From Brachybacterium faecium DSM 4810 (GTDB lineage: Bacteria > Actinomycetota > Actinomycetes > Actinomycetales > Dermabacteraceae): a DNA stretch of 64,000 bases. The translations under genes were made by a program, and so were the position numbers. Below the pieces are notes generated by a model. It saw nothing but the letters and a program-made list of their open reading frames with translations. It did no database searches and was not told where the DNA came from. Below are positions 34,443 to 42,994 of the stretch, piece by piece. The DNA is taken from the NCBI GenBank assembly GCA_000023405.1, contig CP001643.1:434001-498000 (forward strand). Direction: 5' to 3'. The stretch's first letter is position 1. The number at the start of each line of letters is the position of its first letter.

Positions 34443-35773
34443 CGCCACGTCTGTCCCGGCGCACCGCGCTGGCGGGATCCGGAGCGGCGATGCTCGCCGG
34501 GCTGGCCGCCTGCGCACCGCCGAATCCGGGCAATGTCAATGAAGAGCCCACGATTCCGCCGAGCGACGGCCCGGTGACCATCAGCTACTGGGCCTGGCTG
34601 AAGGACCTGCAGAAGGTCGCCGACGTCTTCAACGAGACGCAGGATCGGATCAAGGTCGAGACCACCTGGATCCCGGGTGGCAACACCGGCGGCTACGCGA
34701 AGATCCTCTCCGCCGTCTCCGCCGGCGGCGGCCCGGACCTCGCCCAGGTCGAGCTGCGCCAGGTCCCGGAGTTCGCCCTCGCCGGTGCGCTGACGGATCT
34801 GAACCGCTACGGCTTCGCCGAGGAGACGGAGGCCTACGACCCCGGCGCCCTGAGCCAGGTGAAGGTCGGGGACACCTACTGGGCCGTCCCCCAGGACACC
34901 GGCCCCGTGGCCACCTTCTACAACCGCGAGGTGCTCGAGGGCGAGCTCGGCCTCAAGCCTCCGGCCACCTGGGAGGAGTTCCGCGAGACCGCCGGGACCG
35001 TCTCCGAGGCCGGCAAGGACCTCATCACCCTGGACCCCTCGGACGGGTCCTACCTCATCGCCTGGATCATGCAGTCCGGCGCGGTGTGGTTCCGCCCCGA
35101 GGGCGACGGCTGGATCGTCGACATGACGGGCGAGGACTCGATGCGCGTCGCCGAGTACTGGGACGAGATCCTCGCCGAGAAGATCATCGGCACCGGCTAC
35201 GGCGCGTTCTCCACGCCCTGGATGGCGGCCGCCGGCGAGGGCAACATCCTCGCCACCGTCTCCGGCTCCTGGTCCGATGCGCTCATCGAGTCCGTGCCGA
35301 ACGGCTCGGGCAAGTGGGCGGCCGCGCCCATGCCCACCTGGTCCGACGGCTACGCCTCCGGCGCCCACGGCGGATCCGCCGCCGCGGTGCTCTCGACGAG
35401 CAAGCACCCGACCGAGGCGCTCGAGTTCCTCACCTGGATGTGCACCGACCCCGCCGGGATCGACGCGATGATCGAGTTCTCCGGCATCGGCTGGTCGCCG
35501 GCGAAGGACTACATCGGCGAGATCCGGCAGGAGCCCTCCGAGTTCTTCTCCGGACAGAACTACAACGAGGAGGTCATCCAGCCCATGGCCGAGGGACAGA
35601 ACCTCGAATGGACCTGGGCTCCGCTCATGCAGCGGGCCCAGGACATGATCGGCGACGGCATGAGCACCGCCGTGACCGGAGAGATCCCCCTGGTGGACAT
35701 GCTCCCCCAGACGCAGGCGAAGATCGTCGAGATCATGCGCGACATGGGACTGAATGCGGAGGAGGCACGATGA
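34439..35773 (+). CDS. ABC sugar-binding lipoprotein, second importer
   Basis: 444 aa. The leader has LSRRTALAGSG with twin arginines and a lipobox LAAC at about residue 25. The mature protein is a family 1 solute-binding protein: TISYWAWLKDLQKVAD, WAVPQDTGPVATFYNRE and GAHGGSAAAVLS. It resembles the first importer's binding protein in layout (the same PQDTGP motif), suggesting duplication and a related oligosaccharide ligand. Its stop overlaps the permease ATG. Confidence 0.92.
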   Translation: MTPRLSRRTALAGSGAAMLAGLAACAPPNPGNVNEEPTIPPSDGPVTISYWAWLKDLQKVADVFNETQDRIKVETTWIPGGNTGGYAKILSAVSAGGGPDLAQVELRQVPEFALAGALTDLNRYGFAEETEAYDPGALSQVKVGDTYWAVPQDTGPVATFYNREVLEGELGLKPPATWEEFRETAGTVSEAGKDLITLDPSDGSYLIAWIMQSGAVWFRPEGDGWIVDMTGEDSMRVAEYWDEILAEKIIGTGYGAFSTPWMAAAGEGNILATVSGSWSDALIESVPNGSGKWAAAPMPTWSDGYASGAHGGSAAAVLSTSKHPTEALEFLTWMCTDPAGIDAMIEFSGIGWSPAKDYIGEIRQEPSEFFSGQNYNEEVIQPMAEGQNLEWTWAPLMQRAQDMIGDGMSTAVTGEIPLVDMLPQTQAKIVEIMRDMGLNAEEAR

Positions 35774-36654
35774 GGTCCAAGACAGCTCCCTGGCTCCTGC
35801 TGGGCCCGTTCCTGATCGTCTTCATCGGCACGATGATCGTGCCGATCATCATGGCGATCGGGTACTCGTTCAACTCCGTCGAGCGCTCCGGCCTGCTCGG
35901 CGAGGGCGGCCTGACCAACACCTTCGCCGGCTTCGACAACTACCTCAAGGCGCTGTCGAACCCGAACTTCGTCGAGTCGATCGGGCGCATGATCCTCTTC
36001 GGCGTCGTGCAGGTGACCGTGATGATCGTGGCCGCCACGATCCTCGCCCTGCTGCTGGAGAGCGCGAACGCGAAGTGGCCCGGCTTCTTCCGCGCCACCT
36101 ACTTCCTGCCCTACGGCATCCCCGGCGTGATCGCCACGATCCTGTGGTCGTTCCTGTACATCCCGGGCCTGAGCCCGATCGTGGACGTGCTGAGCTGGGT
36201 GGGCATCGAGATCGACTTCCTCGGCCCGAACATGGTGCTGTGGTCCATCGCGAACATCGTGACCTGGACCTACACCGGCTACAACATGCTGATCATCATC
36301 GCCCAGCTCAAGTCGATCCCCGGTGAGCTCTACGAGGCCGCGAAGATCGACGGCGCCAGCGGCTTCCGCGTGGCCATGGCGATCCAGCTTCCGCTGATCC
36401 GCCCCGCCCTGCTGCTGACGATCATCTTCTCGATCATCGGCACCCTGCAGCTGTTCGCCGAGCCGCGGCTGCTGCAGACCATGAGCGCCGGGATCACCTC
36501 GGAGTACACCCCGAACATGTCCGCCTACGCCTTCGCGTTCCAGTACAACGACGTGGGCATGGCGGCCGCGCAGGCCGTGATCATCGCGGTCTCCGCCTTC
36601 CTCCTCTCGGCGGTCGCGCTGGGAATCTCCAACTGGACGGAGAAGCGTCGATGA
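35770..36654 (+). CDS. ABC sugar permease (MalF type), second importer
   Basis: 294 aa, six membrane spans. The EAA loop is ELYEAAKIDGASGFRVAMAI. ATGA overlaps on both sides couple it to the binding protein and to the next permease. It shares the FFRATYFLPYGIPGVIAT and FAEPRLLQTMS stretches with the first importer's MalF subunit (FAEPMLLRP), consistent with a recent common origin. Confidence 0.92.
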   Translation: MRSKTAPWLLLGPFLIVFIGTMIVPIIMAIGYSFNSVERSGLLGEGGLTNTFAGFDNYLKALSNPNFVESIGRMILFGVVQVTVMIVAATILALLLESANAKWPGFFRATYFLPYGIPGVIATILWSFLYIPGLSPIVDVLSWVGIEIDFLGPNMVLWSIANIVTWTYTGYNMLIIIAQLKSIPGELYEAAKIDGASGFRVAMAIQLPLIRPALLLTIIFSIIGTLQLFAEPRLLQTMSAGITSEYTPNMSAYAFAFQYNDVGMAAAQAVIIAVSAFLLSAVALGISNWTEKRR

Positions 36655-37598
36655 GCACTTCGAACCCCACCCATGACACGGCCGTGCCCACCGGCCGCCG
36701 CCGCGCCGACGTCAAGCGCGCCTCGCAGGAGCACCGCACCGGTGCCCGCGACGCGGGGCGCAAGCCCACCACCACCATCCTGGTCACCGCGATCCTCGCG
36801 ATCGTGGCGATCTACTTCCTGGTCCCCGTCTACTGGGTGGTCATCAACGCCACCAAGTCCAGCGAGGACCTGTTCGGGTCCAACGGCTTCTGGTTCGGCG
36901 AGAACTTCCAGCTGTGGGAGAACCTCAAGGCCGTGTTCGCGGCCAACGGCGGGATCTTCCCCCGCTGGGCGCTGAACTCGGTGGTCTACGCGGGCGTCGG
37001 CTCCGTGCTGGCCACGTACTTCGCGGTCGCCGCGGGCTACGCGCTGGCCAAGTACCGCTTCCCGGGGCGGCGCTTCATCTACGTGCTGGTGCTCGGCGGT
37101 GTGCTGGTGCCCGGCACCGCCGTGGCGCTGCCGCTGTTCTTCCTGTTCAGCTCGATCGGGATCACCAACACCTACTGGTCGGTGCTGATCCCCTCGCTGG
37201 TGAGCCCCTTCGGCCTGTTCCTGGCCTCGATCTACTCGAGCGCCGCCGTGCCCGACGAGATGCTCGAGGCCGGCCGACTCGACGGCGTGGGGGAGCTGGG
37301 CCTGTTCCACCGCCTCGCGCTGCCGCAGCTCACGCCCGCGATCGTCACCGTGGTGCTGTTCCAGTTCGTCGCGATCTGGAACAACTACATGCTCCCGCTG
37401 GTCATGCTGGCCGACGAGAAGCTCTATCCGATCACCCTGGGCCTGGACAACTGGAGGGCGCAGACGGACCGCTTGCCGGAGTTCTACCAGCTGACCACCG
37501 GCGGCGCGCTGCTGTCGGTGATCCCGCTGGCGATCCTCATCCTGGTGCTGCAGCGCTTCTGGCGCGGCGGCCTCACCGAGGGCTCCGTCAAGGGCTGA
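36651..37598 (+). CDS. ABC sugar permease (MalG type), second importer
   Basis: 315 aa with six spans after a basic, disordered first 40 residues. The EAA loop is EMLEAGRLDGVGELGLFHRL, and the end is LQRFWRGGLTEGSVKG. It is the last gene of this operon; no regulator or ATPase follows. A 16-bp-stem inverted repeat after it separates it from the converging GH53 gene. Confidence 0.92.
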   Translation: MSTSNPTHDTAVPTGRRRADVKRASQEHRTGARDAGRKPTTTILVTAILAIVAIYFLVPVYWVVINATKSSEDLFGSNGFWFGENFQLWENLKAVFAANGGIFPRWALNSVVYAGVGSVLATYFAVAAGYALAKYRFPGRRFIYVLVLGGVLVPGTAVALPLFFLFSSIGITNTYWSVLIPSLVSPFGLFLASIYSSAAVPDEMLEAGRLDGVGELGLFHRLALPQLTPAIVTVVLFQFVAIWNNYMLPLVMLADEKLYPITLGLDNWRAQTDRLPEFYQLTTGGALLSVIPLAILILVLQRFWRGGLTEGSVKG

Positions 37599-37712
37599 GC
37601 CGGGCCGGCTCGACGGGTGCGGCGGGTGCGGCGGGTGCAGCCGCGCCCGCCAGCCTCTCCGGCCCGGTGGCCGGGCCCATCGGCCTCGCCCGTGCGGCGG
37701 GCCGGGCTCGTG

Positions 37713-37788
37713 TGGTCGGGTACGGGCGTCACAGCGACCACTACGCCGTATATGGCATACATGTCGCGCTGGCGCCCGTACCCGACCA
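37713..37788. terminator. Large inverted repeat between converging operons
   Basis: TGGTCGGGTACGGGCG (37713-37728) pairs perfectly with 37773-37788. The 44-base loop can itself fold (GCCGTATATGGC, and CAGCGAC with GTCGCGCTG), so the whole 76 bp is one long imperfect hairpin. It separates the second importer from the GH53 operon and probably ends both transcripts. Confidence 0.7.
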
Positions 37789-37803
37789 AGGCCTTGCCGG
37801 CTC

Positions 37804-39477
37804 TCAGTAGGTTTCGACGACACGGACGTCGTCGACGTTGATCCACTGATCCGCTGCGGCTTCCGAGTAGAAGCCGAGCTCCAGCTGCCCAGTCGTCACG
37901 CTCACCTCGAGCGCGACGCGGATCCACGAGCTCGAGGACACGGGAAGGTCGGCTCGGGCCTCGGGCGCACCATGTCCCTTGACGTACATGTACGCGGCCT
38001 CCTGCCCTCCGCTGTTCAGCACCCACGCCGACACCTGGTGAGTGCCGTGAGAGAGCCCCTCGATTATCTGGAACGTCGACACCGTGTGGGCCGTAGCCTT
38101 CCAGTGCGTGAGTTTGTATGAGCCGACGACGGCGGGATCTTGGGTGAAGATGGCGTCCAGGTCGTTCGGGTCCTCGGCCCAGACGCCCCAGCCGCTCGGG
38201 CTGTTGGTGTATCCGTCAGCCTCGAATCCGCCGTTGACCACGTGATTCTCTCGCGGGAGCTCGCCGAAGACCGAGAGCGTGCTGAGCGCCTCGCCGTCCC
38301 AGTCGAACAGGGTCTGGTTGTCCCAGGGGTTCGACAGCGTGCCGGGGTCATCGTTGTCGGCCTTCCCGGCCTCCGACCCCCAATGGGCGCCGTCGACGGG
38401 GAGCCAGGTGGGCTCCCACCAGACGAGACCTCGGCCGCGGCCGTCGGGGACTGCGAGCACGATATCGCGCAGGTCCCGGAGGAATGCGGTCTGCCCTGCG
38501 ACGGTGGCCGGGTAGCCGCCATCCTCCTCCTCGGCGGTGTAGAACGAGTTCCCGAGACCGTCCCCGTCCTCGAGGGTCCAGGCGTAAGCGGTTTCGACGA
38601 TGAGGACGTCCTTGCCGTATCGCCCGCTGATGTCATTGAGATTGTCGGCGAGTTCGCCCATGGTCCCGTGCCAGAACGGGTAATAGGAGAGCCCGATGAC
38701 ATCGAAATCCACGTTCTCGGCCACGATGCCGTCGAACCACCATCGGTAGAGAGCGTTGTCCCCTCCATGGTCGAGGTGGAGGATGACCTCGACACCCTCG
38801 CCGGGCCCGAGCGCACCGCGGACTCCGTCGATCCCGGATCGGAGCAGCTCGGCGAGCTGGGAGAAGTCCGGATTGCCGGCGCCGACCTTCCCGTCGTCCC
38901 ACAGGATGCCGGCGGTCGTCTCGTTCCCCATCTGCACCATGTCGGGGAGCACACCGGCCGATCGCATCTGCCCGATCACGTCCTCGGTGTAGTCGTGGAC
39001 GGTATCGACGAGATCGGCGTAGGACAGGGATCGCCAGGCCTTCGGCTTGGTCTGCGTTCCCGGGTCCGCCCACCAGTCGCTCAGGTGGATGTCGAGCAGA
39101 ATCCGCATGCCGTGAGCTTTCGCCCGTCGAGCCATCGCGATCGTCGCGACCAGGTCGTTGGTCCCACCGCCGTACGCCTCACCCGCCGCCGTGTACGGGT
39201 CGACCCAGAGTCGAAGGCGTGCAAGGTTCATTCCTGAGGCTGCCATGAGCGCGACGGGATCCGTGACGATCCCGCCGTCGGAGAAGACCCCGCCGCGTTC
39301 TTCGACCTCGGCGAGCATGCCGAGATCGCCTCCCATGATGAGCTCGTCGCCCGCCGCCCGGGCCTGCTCGGCCGGACCGATGGCACCGAGTCCGAAGCCC
39401 GCAGCGACAAGCCCTGCAGTCCCGAGGACGACTGTGCGCCGTGTGGGTTGCCGTATCGCATCGTTCGAGAACGTCAT
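37804..39477 (-). CDS. Exported GH53 endo-beta-1,4-galactanase with C-terminal binding domain
   Basis: 557 aa. A Tat-type leader (PTRRTVVLGTAGLVAAG, cleavage near ARAAG at residue 43) directs export. The GH53 barrel spans about 47-405: acid/base E186 in VQMGNETTAG and nucleophile E295 in IVETAYAW. From about residue 410 a beta-sandwich begins with HVVNGGFEADG, typical of carbohydrate-binding modules attached to galactanases. AAGGAG precedes the ATG, which overlaps the stop of the second GH53 gene. It is the last gene of the third-importer operon. Confidence 0.93.
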   Translation of the reverse strand: MTFSNDAIRQPTRRTVVLGTAGLVAAGFGLGAIGPAEQARAAGDELIMGGDLGMLAEVEERGGVFSDGGIVTDPVALMAASGMNLARLRLWVDPYTAAGEAYGGGTNDLVATIAMARRAKAHGMRILLDIHLSDWWADPGTQTKPKAWRSLSYADLVDTVHDYTEDVIGQMRSAGVLPDMVQMGNETTAGILWDDGKVGAGNPDFSQLAELLRSGIDGVRGALGPGEGVEVILHLDHGGDNALYRWWFDGIVAENVDFDVIGLSYYPFWHGTMGELADNLNDISGRYGKDVLIVETAYAWTLEDGDGLGNSFYTAEEEDGGYPATVAGQTAFLRDLRDIVLAVPDGRGRGLVWWEPTWLPVDGAHWGSEAGKADNDDPGTLSNPWDNQTLFDWDGEALSTLSVFGELPRENHVVNGGFEADGYTNSPSGWGVWAEDPNDLDAIFTQDPAVVGSYKLTHWKATAHTVSTFQIIEGLSHGTHQVSAWVLNSGGQEAAYMYVKGHGAPEARADLPVSSSSWIRVALEVSVTTGQLELGFYSEAAADQWINVDDVRVVETY

Positions 39478-40673
39478 CGTTCATCTCCTTCCTGCCGCAG
39501 CTCTCGCTGCGGGCCGCCGCGGCCCCGTGCCGCGGGCGTCTCATGGCGGAACGCCGCCCACGAGTCGAGTGCTCGGCCGTCCTCGTCGAACAGCGCCTGG
39601 TTCGACCAGTTGTTCCCGGGCTCTGCCACGTCGTCGCCGTACTCCATGCCTGCGCGGCTCGCCCAGCTGGTGCCCTCGATCGGGATCCACGCCGGTTCCC
39701 AATACACGAAGCCGAGTCCGCGATGGTCAGGCACTCGTGCGAGCGTTGTGCTCAGGTCCTCGAGGAAGTGCCGTTGTCCATCGACAGTTGCGGGGTACCC
39801 CAGGTTCACGGCGGACTCCGCGTCGAAGATCGCAAAGGCGCCGTCGGCAGTATCGGGTCGATGCGCATAGGCGGTCTCGACGACGCACAGGTCTTTCTCG
39901 AAGCGTTCGACCAGGGAGGCGAGGTTCCGTCCGAGATCGTCGAGGGTTCCGTGCCAGATCGGGTAGTAGGACAGGCCGATCACGTCGAAGTCGACTCCGC
40001 GTGCGGTGATCTCATCGAACCAGCCGCGGTAGAGGTCTGCCGCCCCGCCGAAGTCGAGGTGGAGGATGATGCGGGTATCCGGTGACTCGGCACGGACCGC
40101 CCGTGCTCCTGCTGCGAGAAGGCAGGAGAGGGTGTCGAACTGCCGTCTGCGCTCGTCCGGGTCCACGTCCTCGAATCGCCTCTCCTCGAAGAGGTAGCGG
40201 GGCGTGCGGCCGACGGGCCAGAGCATCCCGTTGGTGATCTCGTTGCCGACCTGGACGTACGCGACCTCGATCCCCTCGTCGGCGAAGCGGCGCATGACCG
40301 TGAGCGTGTAGTCCTCGACGGCGCCTGCGAGCTCGCTCTCGTCCAGCTCTGACCAGGCGCGGGGGAGACGCTGCTTCTTCGGGTCGGTCCAGAAGTCGCT
40401 GTAGTGGATGTCGAGCATGACATCGAGCCCGGCCTCCCGGGAACGGCGGGCAAGCCGGATGGTCCGCTCGAGATCGTTCGTGCCGCCGAGATACGGGGCA
40501 CCGTCCTCGTCGTAGGGGTCGACCCACAGGCGAAGGCGCGAGAGTGTCGCTCCTTCGGCTGCCATGATCGCGAATGGATCGTCGGAAGTCCGGTCTCGGT
40601 GGGAGAACACGGCGCCGAGCTCCTCGAGCTCTTCGGTCATCGACGCGTCCGCGCCGCGGATCTGAAGGGTCAT
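39474..40673 (-). CDS. GH53 galactanase without a leader (cytoplasmic)
   Basis: 399 aa, a bare GH53 barrel. The protein starts MTLQIRGADASM, so the conserved first strand is at residue 5 and no room is left for a signal peptide. The acid/base is E145 in VQVGNEITNG and the nucleophile E266 in VVETAY. The ATG at 40673 overlaps the permease stop (ATGA) and has GGAGAAGGG upstream, supporting this start over longer frames. It should cut imported galacto-oligosaccharides inside the cell. It lies between the permease gene and the exported GH53 gene. Confidence 0.92.
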   Translation of the reverse strand: MTLQIRGADASMTEELEELGAVFSHRDRTSDDPFAIMAAEGATLSRLRLWVDPYDEDGAPYLGGTNDLERTIRLARRSREAGLDVMLDIHYSDFWTDPKKQRLPRAWSELDESELAGAVEDYTLTVMRRFADEGIEVAYVQVGNEITNGMLWPVGRTPRYLFEERRFEDVDPDERRRQFDTLSCLLAAGARAVRAESPDTRIILHLDFGGAADLYRGWFDEITARGVDFDVIGLSYYPIWHGTLDDLGRNLASLVERFEKDLCVVETAYAHRPDTADGAFAIFDAESAVNLGYPATVDGQRHFLEDLSTTLARVPDHRGLGFVYWEPAWIPIEGTSWASRAGMEYGDDVAEPGNNWSNQALFDEDGRALDSWAAFRHETPAARGRGGPQRELRQEGDER

Positions 40674-41587
40674 CCCTTCTCCCCTCCGGCCGTGAGGCCG
40701 CTGATCAGGTGCTTCTGAAGCACGATGTACAAAATGGTGATGGGCACCGCGACCAGGACGGCCCCGGCGGCGAACGTGGTGAACTCGTTGCGGGTCTCGT
40801 CGGCGATCATCTCGAACAGGCCGATGGCGATGGTCTTGTGCTGAGGGCTGCTGATCAGCAGTTTCGGGAGGATGAAGTCCATCCAGGGCACGGCGAACTG
40901 GGTGATCGCGACGAAGGTCAGCATCGGTTTCATGAGAGGGAGGATGATGCGGGTGAAGATCCGTGTCCGCGAGGCGCCGTCGATGAGTGCCGCTTCGTCG
41001 AAGCTCGTGGAGATGCCGTCGACGTACCCTTTGAGCAGCCACGTGTTATAGGGAAGCTGTGCGGCAAGACTCGCGACGATCAGCCCCGTGAGACTGTCGA
41101 GCAGACCGAAGTTCAGGAACAGCATGTAGACGGCGATGGCGCTGAGGAACGCAGGGAAGATCTGCAGTATCAGCATCGACGTCAGCGCGAACGTTCGACC
41201 GCGAAAGCGCAGCCGGGAGAAGATGTAAGCGCTGAACGCCGATATGACGACGCTGAGGACCATGTTGCTCGTCGCGACGATGAGCGAATTCAGATACCAC
41301 CGTGGAAAATCGGTTGCGGTGAGAAGTCGGACGTAGTTCGCAAGTGAGGGGTCCGAGGGGATTGCGGAGGCTTGGGCGAGCCCACCGGTCGCTCCGAAGG
41401 ACGCCCCGACGACCCACACCAGCGGGTAGATGACGACGACCGCGAGCACGGCGAGCTCGATGTGGATGAGGATCGTCTTCGACCTGTCCCAGAGCACGGC
41501 GGTACCGGTGCTGCGCGCAGAACCGCCGGCGCGTGCGGTGCGACCGGCACCGGATGGGCGGGTGGTGCCGATGATGTCAGAGCTCAT
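40670..41587 (-). CDS. ABC galacto-oligosaccharide permease (MalG/GanQ type)
   Basis: 305 aa with six spans. EAA loop: FDEAALIDGASRTRIFTRI; the end LQKHLISGLTAGGEKG is typical of MalG/GanQ. The layout binding protein, 470-aa MalF-type permease, 305-aa permease and GH53 matches the ganSPQ-galactanase operon organisation known from Bacillus. It overlaps the larger permease gene by 11 bases. Confidence 0.92.
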   Translation of the reverse strand: MSSDIIGTTRPSGAGRTARAGGSARSTGTAVLWDRSKTILIHIELAVLAVVVIYPLVWVVGASFGATGGLAQASAIPSDPSLANYVRLLTATDFPRWYLNSLIVATSNMVLSVVISAFSAYIFSRLRFRGRTFALTSMLILQIFPAFLSAIAVYMLFLNFGLLDSLTGLIVASLAAQLPYNTWLLKGYVDGISTSFDEAALIDGASRTRIFTRIILPLMKPMLTFVAITQFAVPWMDFILPKLLISSPQHKTIAIGLFEMIADETRNEFTTFAAGAVLVAVPITILYIVLQKHLISGLTAGGEKG

Positions 41588-42989
41588 CGAATGCCCTCGA
41601 TCTCTTGAGATTCCACAGGGAGAAGGTGCCTACCAGGACGAAGATGACGATCGACATGACGGCACCGATGTTGTACAGGCGGTTGTCGACGGTCAGTGTG
41701 AACAACCAGGTGATGAGGAGGTCCGTGCTTCCCGCGAATTGGTAGTTCGAGTTCGCGGGCCCACCCTCGGTGAGGAAGTAGATGACTCCGAAGTTGTTGA
41801 AGTTCGCGACGAACGCGAGCACGGCCAGCGGGGCGGTCGCCCGATAGATGATCGGGAAGGTGATCCGGCGCAGGATCTGCGACGACGATGCGCCGTCGAG
41901 CACTGCTGCCTCGTAGTAGTTCTTGTCGATGTTGGTCAGTGCGCCGCCGATGAGCGCCATGAAGTACGGGAAGCCGAGCCAGAGGTTCACGAGCAGCGCC
42001 ATCACCCGAGCGAGCAAGGCGTTGCTTGGGTCCGTGAACCAATAGATGCGCTGGTCGATCAGGCCCCAGTCGAGCAGGATCTGGTTGATCGGTCCGAACT
42101 GTCCGTTGAACATCGATCGGAAGACGAGTGCGGAGATCATCGCCGGCACGGCCCACGGCAGGATGTAGATGCTCCTCCAGAACCGTGGGTACCGGACACG
42201 CGAGCTGTTGAGGATGACCGCCTGGATGAATCCGAAGAGATATGTCGTCACGGTCGCGACGATCGCCCAGACGACGGTCCACGTGAGCACGCCGAGAAAG
42301 GTGCCCGACCAGGCTTTGATGGAGAAGATGGCCGTGAAGTTCGACAGGCCGACCCAGTCGACGAGGGACAGCGGAGGCAGGTTGTCGCGGTTGTAATTCG
42401 TGAAGGCGATGAGGATGCCGAAGATGATCGGCAGAGCGCTCACGAACAGCAGCAGCGCCAGAAGCGGCGAGAGCACGATGTATGCGTACGACGACTGCCA
42501 CAGAGTCGTGAAGTACTCGCGCGAGGTGGGTGCGGTCCCCGTTCGAATGAGGATGCGCCGCGTACGCACCGCATCGATGACGTTCCAGGCATAGAGTGCG
42601 GCGATCACGAGCAGGGTGAGCAGGGCGATCAAGCCGTTGACCATCAGGACGATCGAGTGGTCGCCGCCCGTCAGGCCCGTCAGGCCCGTCGACCGCGGCT
42701 CGGTGCCCAGTGTGATCAGGCCCCACAGCCCTCGGAGGAAGAACCCGCCGTTCCTCCTGAAGCTGTAGCTGGTCAGATTGCCGTAGTAGCCGGTCACCAG
42801 CTCTGTCGCGACCGTCGCCACCATGAGTGTGAGGAAGATGAGCCCCTTGGCGTACTGGCGGTTCATGGCCTGTCCGCTTCCCCACAGGAGTGCGGAGGCC
42901 AGCCCTGCCACCCACGCGGACGACTGCTGCGGTGCAGGTCTCTCCGGAACCGACGGCGGCGCTTCCCTCTTCACGAGCGTCTGTGTCAT
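41577..42989 (-). CDS. ABC galacto-oligosaccharide permease (MalF/GanP type)
   Basis: 470 aa, longer than the other MalF-type proteins here because it has extra N-terminal membrane spans (about residues 25-135), the form seen in maltose and GanP permeases. The EAA loop is YYEAAVLDGASSSQILRRI. Its partner is the 305-aa permease downstream, and its ligand comes from the lipoprotein just upstream (5 bp gap). No ATPase gene is present. Confidence 0.92.
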   Translation of the reverse strand: MTQTLVKREAPPSVPERPAPQQSSAWVAGLASALLWGSGQAMNRQYAKGLIFLTLMVATVATELVTGYYGNLTSYSFRRNGGFFLRGLWGLITLGTEPRSTGLTGLTGGDHSIVLMVNGLIALLTLLVIAALYAWNVIDAVRTRRILIRTGTAPTSREYFTTLWQSSYAYIVLSPLLALLLFVSALPIIFGILIAFTNYNRDNLPPLSLVDWVGLSNFTAIFSIKAWSGTFLGVLTWTVVWAIVATVTTYLFGFIQAVILNSSRVRYPRFWRSIYILPWAVPAMISALVFRSMFNGQFGPINQILLDWGLIDQRIYWFTDPSNALLARVMALLVNLWLGFPYFMALIGGALTNIDKNYYEAAVLDGASSSQILRRITFPIIYRATAPLAVLAFVANFNNFGVIYFLTEGGPANSNYQFAGSTDLLITWLFTLTVDNRLYNIGAVMSIVIFVLVGTFSLWNLKRSRAFDEL

Positions 42990-42994
42990 GGGGC

